From assembly GCA_964385755.1 (NCBI GenBank), contig CAYLPZ010000006.1, positions 13,351 to 77,350 of the forward strand: a stretch of DNA of 64,000 bases, in the 5' to 3' direction. This stretch comes from CAG-698 sp964385755 (GTDB taxonomy: Bacteria > Bacillota_I > Bacilli_A > ML615J-28 > CAG-698). The notes below the pieces were generated by a model that saw only the letters and a list, made by a program, of their open reading frames with translations, had not been told where the DNA came from and ran no database searches. This document shows, piece by piece, positions 36,000 through 46,200 of the stretch; the stretch's first letter is position 1; every line of letters begins with the position of its first letter. The position numbers were made by a program, and so were the translations under genes.

Positions 36000-38570
36000 C
36001 TATTTTGTTGTATTTAATCTAACTGTATGAATATCATTTAATAAACCAGAGTATGGAGATAAATCACTATTCAATGATGATTCATCAATTTTATTTACAC
36101 TATAAGCAAATAAATCATCTCTCTGATATGTTGGAAGTTCGATTGCAAGTTGCATTACAATATCTAATGCTTTTGAATAAATTCTTGCACGTTGTTTTTC
36201 ATCTGTTGTTTCACGGCCTTGTTCAATTAGTTCTGATAATTCTTCAAGTAATGCAAGTTCTTCATTATATTTTCCACCAACATTAGCAATTATATCTTTA
36301 TAACCCCAGTTGAGTGTTGAACTAGCTTTTGAGTCCATATGATATACTTGGTACATATCAGGATCAATTGTTGAACTCCAAGCAGCAGCCCAAACTGCTA
36401 AACTACCATTAGCAAGCTTTGATAATGCTTGTGCATCAGGTAAAACAGTAATCTCAAAATTAATTTCATTTAAGAACTGTGCAGCTTCATAAAATGAGTT
36501 GAAAGCTGGGTGATCAGTTTCAGAGCCTGCAATTGTAAATGTATATTTAAGTTTATTCTTTCCATTTGTATACACACCATCTCCACCGATTGTATATCCA
36601 GCATCTTCAACCAAACTAATAATAAACTCTTGTTGTTGTTCTTTAGTAAGTTTATCACCAGCTTTTAATCCTAATGAAGTTACATAATCAGCATAATCAG
36701 GATTTACTACATCTAAGTTCTCTGGTACTGGTCCACCAATATAAGGATAATATGCTGTTGCACCAGTTGGATATGCCCAGCTAGTAAGAGACATTGAACG
36801 ATAAATTGCTTTTGCGGTATTACCATAATAACTTACTGTCTTAGAAGTATCAATTGAATGCATAATAGCTTGACGAACTTTTAAATCGGGTACTTTACCA
36901 GCATTAATTCCAATATATCCATAACCAGCTGTTTCAATTGACTTGTTATGAATTCCTTCATTTTCTTTTTCTCTTAATTCTTTAATAATATCAGGATTAG
37001 AGTTAGGTTGTACATAATCAACTTCACCATTATATAGTGCATATAGTAAACTACTAGATGGTACTACTTGATAGTGAAGATATTTAATTTTCGGTGCTCC
37101 TAAAATATAATTTTCATTTCTAACAAAGTAAATTACATTTTTATTTTTAAAATCACCGGCAGTAACATTTTCAGTTGAATGTTCTGAGTTTGCAGCAACG
37201 TAAGGTCCTGCACCAACTGGAACACCAATCTTTTCTGGATTCTTAATTACTTTATCCATAAAGTCTTGTGAAGAATATTCTACACCAAAGTTTTCTTCAT
37301 AATCAAAAGCCTTAATATGATCACTATCTGAATAGTAGTACATTGGTGCCACCGCAAAACTAAAGTTCCAAATTGCTTTAGGGTCAACGCCATTAATTGT
37401 AATTGATAAAACTTCATTACCTTCTTTAACTGAACCATCTTCGTTATATGTTGGAACATTATATGTTACACCATTAACTTTAATTGATTCATGACGATTA
37501 ATAAACTTAATACCAGAAATATTTTTGAATTGTCTTTCATTTTCTTCATGGTATTTTTCTAAAGCAGAATTAACTAAATATTCATTTAGTTTAACAGCAG
37601 TATTCCAGTATAATGAGACTTCTTCTAACGCCATTGGAAGATTATCTTCATAAATTGTTTGAATAGCTTGTTCTTTCTTCCAATTCTTAAGTTCTAAGGG
37701 ATTATTAGTAAGTGAAGATTCAAGTTTTGCTTCACGTTTATTCCAATATAGATATCCTTCATTGTATAAGAACATTTCCACATCAGTTGTTAAAAGGTTA
37801 GGATAAGCTGTATCATTTTCATCTCTAAACTTAACATCTTTGTATTGTCCACCACTAGCATTTTTATAATCAGTTTCAAGTTCTTCTTTAAATAATTCAC
37901 ATACTTTATCAAAATCAGAAACAATATATTCAAAACCATCATCTTTTGAATAATCTTCTAAATATTCTCTAAACTCAGAAACTGTTAATTCTTCATTTTT
38001 GTAATCATCAAAAATATACTCTGCAGCACTTAATAAATATTCTACTCTAGCATCTGCTTCAATATAAAATTGTTCCATAAATCTTTCTTGGGATTTTTCA
38101 TCTGCTTGTTGTGTCCTATATTCCTTTAAACCTACTATATCAGTTGAATAAATTGTACTTGAACCTGTGTATACAGGATCTAAATAAACATATAGATTAA
38201 ATAAAACATCTTTTATTGTTAAATAAGATCCATTAGAGAACTTAACATTATTCTTAAGTACTAAATAATAAGTCGTTGTGTCTTCATATTCATCATAAAT
38301 TTCTTCCTTATCAAGAACTACAACACCTTCATCTTCACCATAAACAACCTTACCCGAACTATCATTGCCAAGCATTCCAATTTGTGTCATACTTACAATT
38401 TGACTATCAGGAGCAGATGAAGAATAAAATGGATTAAATACACCATCTAACTCTTGTGAAGATAGTAAAAGTGGAGTATCTGCCTTTTCATTGTTTCCAC
38501 ATCCTACTGTAGTAAATAAACAACTAATAAAAAGAAAACTTAAAGCCACAATTAAAAACCTTTTTTTCAT
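36000..38570 (-). CDS. oppA: Oligopeptide-binding lipoprotein with a large insertion
   Basis: 856 residues; lipobox T-V-G-C24. It is a family 5 solute-binding protein (SBP_bac_5): LKNNVKFSNGSYLTIKDVLFN (106-126), GAGPYVAAN, DLKVRQAIMHSIDTSKTV and the C-terminal PTYQRDDLFAY region are recognisable. Typical members have 520-600 residues; here about 190 extra residues (roughly 152-345) are inserted after the first SBP segment. The insertion is acidic, helical and rich in Tyr/Glu/Asp. The protein presents peptides to OppBC. The insertion might contact the neighbouring protease or lipoproteins (inference). Confidence 0.93.
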   Translation of the reverse strand: MKKRFLIVALSFLFISCLFTTVGCGNNEKADTPLLLSSQELDGVFNPFYSSSAPDSQIVSMTQIGMLGNDSSGKVVYGEDEGVVVLDKEEIYDEYEDTTTYYLVLKNNVKFSNGSYLTIKDVLFNLYVYLDPVYTGSSTIYSTDIVGLKEYRTQQADEKSQERFMEQFYIEADARVEYLLSAAEYIFDDYKNEELTVSEFREYLEDYSKDDGFEYIVSDFDKVCELFKEELETDYKNASGGQYKDVKFRDENDTAYPNLLTTDVEMFLYNEGYLYWNKREAKLESSLTNNPLELKNWKKEQAIQTIYEDNLPMALEEVSLYWNTAVKLNEYLVNSALEKYHEENERQFKNISGIKFINRHESIKVNGVTYNVPTYNEDGSVKEGNEVLSITINGVDPKAIWNFSFAVAPMYYYSDSDHIKAFDYEENFGVEYSSQDFMDKVIKNPEKIGVPVGAGPYVAANSEHSTENVTAGDFKNKNVIYFVRNENYILGAPKIKYLHYQVVPSSSLLYALYNGEVDYVQPNSNPDIIKELREKENEGIHNKSIETAGYGYIGINAGKVPDLKVRQAIMHSIDTSKTVSYYGNTAKAIYRSMSLTSWAYPTGATAYYPYIGGPVPENLDVVNPDYADYVTSLGLKAGDKLTKEQQQEFIISLVEDAGYTIGGDGVYTNGKNKLKYTFTIAGSETDHPAFNSFYEAAQFLNEINFEITVLPDAQALSKLANGSLAVWAAAWSSTIDPDMYQVYHMDSKASSTLNWGYKDIIANVGGKYNEELALLEELSELIEQGRETTDEKQRARIYSKALDIVMQLAIELPTYQRDDLFAYSVNKIDESSLNSDLSPYSGLLNDIHTVRLNTTK

Positions 38571-38581
38571 AATTCCTCCAT

Positions 38582-40279
38582 TTAGTTATTATTTGTAATA
38601 TTCCAACTTGTGGCATCATCAAAAGTTACATTTTCTGTAGCAGAGTACCAAAGTTTATCTGTAATTATTTCCTTTTCACATTCAGGAATTTTTGTTATTG
38701 TAATAAATCCTGTCATTTTACAATTAATTAACTTTGTGTTTGATGCTTTAATTGCTAGAGGAGCAATTAAAATATTTTTAATTCTACTATTTGATGTATT
38801 AATATCTACTGAAATATTACTAAATATAATATCTTGAATTATTACATCTTTTAATTCAAAGAATAAAGATACATATAAATGATCAGATGAAGATGAAATA
38901 TCATCAAGTGGACCTTGAAGACCACTTCGTGAATCATCATAATCAATTACAATATTTGAAACCTTATAACCATTTCCTTTAATTATTCCTGAATAACTAT
39001 CAAAGCAAATTTCATCACCATCAAAGTCAATGTCATTTAATAGATAAATATTTTGTTTTCTTGTTAAGGCATTTCTAAATCCTCGAGCATTAGAAACTAA
39101 TGTGTATTCTCCTTCGATTAAATTTAAGAAAATCTTAACTGCTAAATCACTATCACCACCAGGATGAGTAAATGTTTCATCCCATGGGTTTCCTTGTTCA
39201 TCTAAATAACCAAGCGAAGTAAATCCTTCTACAGTTTTGTTGTCCATAAATAAATCGTAGAATTTTTCTCCCTCTTCTACTTCATAACTATCTAAAAATA
39301 CCTCTTCGCCACTAGCATTTAAGTAATATAACTCATATGTATATAATCGATTTATCTCCCATTTAGCATATAAAGTTACGCCATCAATAGTCATCTTATC
39401 ATTTTCAAAGTCCCATTTATCAGCATATTCAACACTGCCATCATCATTTGTAATTTTATTGCGATACCATCCTTCAATATGAAAACCACTTTTGATTATT
39501 TGTTCATTAGGATTTGTTTCTAAGACATTTGGATCAACAATTTTAACATCTATTTTAGTTCCATCAAACTTATATAAATATGATACATAGTCTTTAGAGT
39601 TTTTACATGTTCCTTCTTCTAAATAGAATATAGCTCTACCAAAACCTTCCATTGCATAATAATAATTTGTTTCTATTTCCACATCAAAACCATTTTGTGA
39701 TGTATAACTGGCTTTAAATGTAGATAAATTGTTTTTTGTAATTACTATTTCAATTTCAAGATTTGTTATATTACCAATACTTTTATTTAAAAATAATGAA
39801 CTTGCTTTATTATCTAAAACCTTTGCTTTTAAAGTATAATTGTCATCAATTACTTCTAAAGTATATCCTTCTTGTAAGAATTCAACAGAAATAACAAATG
39901 TTAAATAATATGTAGGCATCTCATATGGGTTTTCATATGTAACACCGCCTACTTCTACATATTTAATATCATCAACAGTTACATATGATGATTTGGTTTC
40001 ATCATAAACTGAAGAACCAGAAGTTGATAGTTTTCGTTCAGTAATATTTACTTCTGATTTAATTTTTTCCCCACGTGAAATAACAAAATCAGTGTTTTTA
40101 TTATAAACTTCAAAACCATCATCAAACATCTTTGTAAGTTCGTTATAACCTGCTATTCTTTCTTCGGAGTCATAAACATTACTTACAAGTTTCTCAAAAT
40201 CTGTTCTATTATCTTTTTTACAAGATGCAAAGCATAAAGTAAATAAAATAATAGTAAAAATCATATATATTTTCTTCAT
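38582..40279 (-). CDS. Lipoprotein with InlB/Listeria-Bacteroides-type repeat
   Basis: 565 residues; lipobox F-A-S-C20. Residues 30-240 form an uncharacterised beta-rich domain. At about 258-308 there is a Listeria-Bacteroides (InlB B-type) repeat, recognisable from HIEGWYRN followed by WDFENDKMTIDG and VTLYAKW, and a second partial copy (TYELYYLNASGEEVFLDSYE) follows. The C-terminal part (about 390-520: NIYLLNDIDFDGDEICFDS and GIIKGNGYKVSNIVIDY) resembles GLUG/beta-helix segments. Such repeats usually mediate surface adhesion. It lies between the giant protease and oppA, 10 and 11 bases from each. Confidence 0.82.
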   Translation of the reverse strand: MKKIYMIFTIILFTLCFASCKKDNRTDFEKLVSNVYDSEERIAGYNELTKMFDDGFEVYNKNTDFVISRGEKIKSEVNITERKLSTSGSSVYDETKSSYVTVDDIKYVEVGGVTYENPYEMPTYYLTFVISVEFLQEGYTLEVIDDNYTLKAKVLDNKASSLFLNKSIGNITNLEIEIVITKNNLSTFKASYTSQNGFDVEIETNYYYAMEGFGRAIFYLEEGTCKNSKDYVSYLYKFDGTKIDVKIVDPNVLETNPNEQIIKSGFHIEGWYRNKITNDDGSVEYADKWDFENDKMTIDGVTLYAKWEINRLYTYELYYLNASGEEVFLDSYEVEEGEKFYDLFMDNKTVEGFTSLGYLDEQGNPWDETFTHPGGDSDLAVKIFLNLIEGEYTLVSNARGFRNALTRKQNIYLLNDIDFDGDEICFDSYSGIIKGNGYKVSNIVIDYDDSRSGLQGPLDDISSSSDHLYVSLFFELKDVIIQDIIFSNISVDINTSNSRIKNILIAPLAIKASNTKLINCKMTGFITITKIPECEKEIITDKLWYSATENVTFDDATSWNITNNN

Positions 40280-40289
40280 GCTTCACCTC

Positions 40290-43200
40290 CTATAACCAAA
40301 AACGCTTTTTAATAAATACAAATAGCACAACTAAACTTGCTAAAGCAGTAACTGCTGTAGCAGCTAAACCTACTTTGTTAACATTAGTTGTTGGTAATGT
40401 ATTAATTTCATTTACAACATCAATATCTTCATTTAAATTACTAAAGTATTCATCAAAACCTTTTTTGAAGCTATCAACTGTTTTCGTATCAAGATATTTC
40501 TTGTCATCTCTATCAACAATCTTTAATGCTTCAACTATTTCATAATAAGTTGAAAGTTTATTAAAGTCATATGTAGGACCAAGATTATTAATGTTTTCAA
40601 TAATATGACTATAATTCTTATTAATTCTAATCATATTAATTTCATTCCATTTAGCTTCTGCGTTTTCAAGTCTTTCTAATAAACTATCAAGATATTCTTT
40701 TGTATATCCATATTGTGTTAAATCTTGAGTAACTAAATTATAAGCTGTTCTCGCATCTTTGATAATTTGTTCATCTCCAATCTTAACATCGTCAGGAATT
40801 AAACTTACTTTATCTAAATAGTTTATTGATTTACTATCTAATGCCACATAATCACTTTTTATTACATTATCAACATTAAAATATAATCTGTAAAGCATAT
40901 CTTTATATGTTTCATCTATAGCATTTGTTGGAATAATTAGATTCATCTTTTCAGCTAAACCAATCATATCTTTAAATTGACCATAATAAAGTGGTGTTGC
41001 ACCATTAAATAAGAAATATTTATTTAATTCTTTATAGATTTCTGAACTTGTGTCATATGATATATCATTAGTAGTGATTGTTCCTTCTAAAATTGGAGCA
41101 GTAGTTGACTTAAACTCAATAGTTTTTAGATTAACACTACCATAAAATGCCATATTACCAATTAACTTTAAAGTATCTGGGAAAATTAGTTTAATAATTC
41201 TACGATTAAAATATCCAGCATATTCACTAATTCTAACGGTATTAAATAGTACTTCATAAGTCTCTGATGGTTTTGCGGTTGGATATGCACTTAGTGAATA
41301 TTTCCCGTTTTCATTTGTTGTATAAAGAACACCATCATCTAATCTTACATAATCATTTATTACACATGTATCATTTCTAGATAAATCTGTAAATCTAACT
41401 TGATTTACATTGTAGTAGAATGCTGTAGGAGCAATATACTTAACTGTACTTGGTAAGTTTATCTCACTTACCGCAATGCAGCTTAATGCCTGAGCATCAA
41501 TTACTTCTACTTTTGGCATGTATACAGCTTCAAGATTAGCACAAGATAAGAAACTACCAGGTGCAAGTTTAATGACATTTGGAAGATTAACAGTAATTAA
41601 TGATTCGCATTTATTAAATGCTTGCATCGATATTTCAATTACACTATCAAGTGATATTTCTTTTAGTGCTACACAGTTCATAAATGCTGCTTCTTTGATA
41701 TATCTAACATCATTTATTATTACACTTTGTAATTTTTCATCATCAAGAAATGTTCCTTCATTTATGCATTCTAAAATACTAGTTGTTTCAAATGTTTCTA
41801 GAGACAAACAACCAGAGAACGCATAACTTCCAATAGTATTTAAGCCCTTTCCGATTGTTACATTAGATAGCATATCTGCATAAGAGAATGCATAATCACC
41901 AATAATCTTTAGTGTATCAGGAAGAGCAATAGCAGTTATTATATTTCCTCTTGCTTGATTTACCCCCGCAAACGCATAAGACCCAATTTCTTCAATGTTA
42001 GGAATATTAATACTTTCTAAATTTACACAGTCTGAAAAAGCATAATTACCTATTACTTTTACTTCTTCTAAATAAATATTTATTAAATTAATACATCCAA
42101 AGAAAGCTCCTTCTAAGATTTCTTTGGTTTTTCTTAATGATACTGAACTTAAAGATTCATCATTATAAAAAGCATGAGCACCCACAGTATTTACTTCTAA
42201 ATCTACACTACTTAAATTTTTACAATTTGCAAAAGCTTCGTTTCCAAGGCTCTCAATTTTTCCTGTTACCTTTGTTAGGTTTTGACAGTCCATAAATGCA
42301 GCTTGTGAAATGATTACATCATCATTAAATTTAATAGATTCTAGTTTTGTTTTCGCAAAGCAATATGGAGCAAAATATAAAACCTTGTCAATATTTACAC
42401 AATTTACTAATCCACTTTCTTCGAAAGCAGATTCGTTTAAAGTTACATTTTCAGCCAATATTACGTTTTCTAAATTATTGCAATTAGCAAAGGCATTACT
42501 ACCAATTACTTTTACATTAGCTAAATCAATAGAATATAGATTATCAAGTCCACTAAAAGCACCTTCATAAATCTCTTCTACTTTACTATCTAAAGTTACA
42601 AATTTATTATCTAATGCTTTTGGAGCTACTAAATATATAACTTTATTGTCTTTTGAGAGTAGATAACCACCATTAAAATTATAATATTGGTTTTCTAAAG
42701 AAACATCAAAAGTACTTAAGTTATTTGAGCCACTGAATACTTCACCATAGTTCTTAGTTATTCTTGTGTTATTATTTATTGTTACAATTTCTAAATGAGG
42801 GCAATTTGCGAAAGCACGTTTCTCTAAAACCACATCACTATTCGGCATTGTAACTTTTTGTAAATTACTACAATTTTCAAATGCAGATTCATAAATAAAT
42901 TCACAAGAAACATCTTCAAATATTACTTCTTCTAAAGCATCGCAATCATTAAATGCTTTAGAGCCAACGTATACTAAATTATTGTGAATAGTTACTTTTG
43001 TAAGTAAATCACAATTTTCGAAACAATTACTTGGGATTCTATCATTATAAATATCAAGTATAGATATACTTGTATTTGCAAACATTAAGTCAGCTAAATT
43101 TGTATATTTACCGATTATTACCTCTTTTAAATTAATACAGTTATTGAAAGATTCAATACCACCATTAATTAATGAAGTAATGTCAACAAATGTTAAACTT

Positions 43201-46200
43201 TCACAATCTTTAAATGCTGCCTCACCAATTGCATACACGCTAGTTAAATTAACTGAAGAAAGTGCTTTACAGCCCATGAAAGCAAAAGAACCAATCAACT
43301 CAACATCATCAAGATTAATGTCTGTTAATTTTTCATCCCCCGCAAAAGCATATTCTTTGATAAATGGACAAGATGTACCATCATTATCTTTTAAGAAATT
43401 AACTCTTTCTAGTGCTGTACAATTATAAAAAGCATATTTTCTCACTTCTTTAACATCAGCAGGGATAGTTACACTTATAACTGTATCATTTGTACAAGGA
43501 GTTTTCGCAGAATCATAATCATCATTTTTAATTTCTATTTCATAATCTGTTGTATATAGTGAAAATGCAAAAGCACCAATGTATAAAATGCCTTCATCAT
43601 CAGGGATTACTACATTTCCACCAATACCTTTATATGCTACTAATACATTACTTTCAACAATAAATTCATTTTTAACAACTACTTTTGTAGAAGCCATTAA
43701 AGTTGATTGTCTTCCTCCTACTTTTACCTTTAAAGAGATAGTCGCATTACCTTCTTTAAGAGCAGTCACTACACCATTTTCATCTACTGTCGCAACTTTT
43801 TCATTTGTAGAAGACCAAATTAGTTCATAGTCTTTTAAGTTCCAAGGTTTTAATTCATAATTTAGTTTTACCTGTTCGCTTGGATAGAATGACACAAATT
43901 CCTTATCCGTAAAGAAGAAATGATCACCAGCTTCACCAATCTCTGATTCTTCTGGTCCATTAGCAAAAGCTTTGATTGTTTCAAAGTAAGTAAAGTTAAT
44001 ATCTGTAAGCTTATCTGCACCAGTTTCAACTTCCTTATCTCTTACTTTAATTTTCAAATTAACTGAATAAGAATATCCATCACTTGCAAGCGCGTAACAA
44101 CTAATTGTTGCAGTACCAGAACCAACTGCTTCAATTTCTCCATTATTTACTTTTATTATATTTTCATCTGATGTTGTCCATTTTAATGTTGAAAAATATT
44201 TATTTTGATTATCTACATCACTAGAAATAGTTGGATCATCAGATGTCAACATTTCATTTAAATTTAAAATATCACCGACAGAAATATTTTTAAAATATTG
44301 ATAAGTGTTACCTGATACACTTGAGTAGTACTTTTCTTGATATTTAATGTTTTGTGAATTAGTACCTGGAAGTGTAACAAAGGCATAACTTTGATTTAAT
44401 GCATAATCATCAACAAAAAATCCAAGACCATTAGATAAGTTGACATTTTTATCTTCCATTGAACTATATTGAATTAAATCCATATAATCCGTTATTTCTA
44501 CAGTCACTTTTGTCTCTTCATTCTTTTCGCTATAAACAGGTATTGCGTAATCACCAAGTGATACTACTTTTCCATCAATTAATGTGAATGGTCTAATAGA
44601 TTGAGTATAGTGATTATCATATACATAAACATCAACATAATAGCGATAATCTTTTAATGATTTATCATACTTAGTGTAGAACTGTGCGTCAGTAATTGTA
44701 GGAGCTTGATAATCCACATAGAACGAGAATTCAAATGTGTTATTAAGATTTGTATTTAGTCCACCATCTTGATAATCAAGTTCTGCTACCATACTGAATG
44801 AATATTTTGTATTATTTTCTAAACCAAGCTCAGCAGCAGTTACATTCAATATTTCATAGTTTGGAACTATTGATCCACTAAAATATGCTTTACGAGCATC
44901 GTATTTAATATGTTCATAAACTTCTTCACCGGTATACTCATTAATTATTTTATATGTTACCTTTTTAGCATTTCTTAAAAGACCAGCATACACTGTGGTA
45001 ACTCCATTAATCGTATCTAAGTAATATCCCACAGCAGCATGCTCTTCTGATGCAGGAATCTTATCATATTTACTTTCATCAATTTCATATACATATGTTC
45101 CTAAAGGAATAACATAACTATAATAGTATCTTCCTAAAGGAGTTGAAGCGTAATAATCAGCTTTAAGTTTATCTTCTTCATCAATTGCGCCATTATATGC
45201 TTCACTTTCAACTTCATAGTATGTTTTATCAAACATTGGTGCAGCTGTCCAATCGCCAAAGAATGCAAGATAAGGAATTGATAAATCAATACCATCTTCA
45301 TTAAGTGACTCTAAAACACCATAACCTTCTACATACATTCCGTTAATAAATGATTTTCTAATGTATGCTTTTTCATCATCAGTTAGTTTAATCGTATATG
45401 TAACTTTTACAGTTCCATTTTCATTAACAGTTAGAATATCTCCATCTAATACACCATCACCTGTAATTTGTGCTAAAGTATTTGGGTTTAACATATATGC
45501 TTTTTCAGCAACGTATTCTGGGTCTGATGTTGATAAAGATTCTGTCATTGTTAAATCTGTAAGTTTATATTTTAATTTTTCATTTGATGTATTATGAACA
45601 TTGAAATTAAGTACATAAACTCCAGTTTCTTCTTTATCATCTTTTAATTCTAGTTTTGGTTTTGTTTGGCCATCAACTGATAAATAAGCTTTTGTGTTAA
45701 CAGCATACTCAAGATTCCCAAGACCAGATCCTTGCTTTCTAGGTGAATAAGGATTACCTTCTTCATTAAGAATAATAGTTGCGGTTGACATTAAAAGCGA
45801 GTTTGCCATATTTGTAAGTTCTGGAGAAGTCATATATGGATATCTTTCTTTTAAAGCTTGTTTTACTAAAATAACAACGCCACAAAGATTTGGGCTAGCC
45901 ATAGATGTTCCAGATATTTTATCATATCCTCCACCTGGGACAGATGAAGTAATTGATCCTCCATGAGCAGTAATTTCTGGTTTTAATGCTAAATCAGATA
46001 CAGGTCCCCAGCTTGAGAAATCAGACATAAAAGGACCAGCTAGATAGCTCTTATCAAATGTAAGAGTTCCACTACTCTTAGCTGCTAGATATTCACCATC
46101 ATCTTTTGAGATAGAACAAAGTGGAATATCTAAATGACTTCCAGCATTCATATATACATCACCGGAAATATTATTATAAATAATACAACCAATCGCTCCT

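Noticed and set aside
41150..43640. Periodic sequence in the protease gene, considered as a repeat array
   Set aside because: The periodicity is explained by the degenerate LRR-coding units; there are no identical repeats with spacers as in CRISPR.
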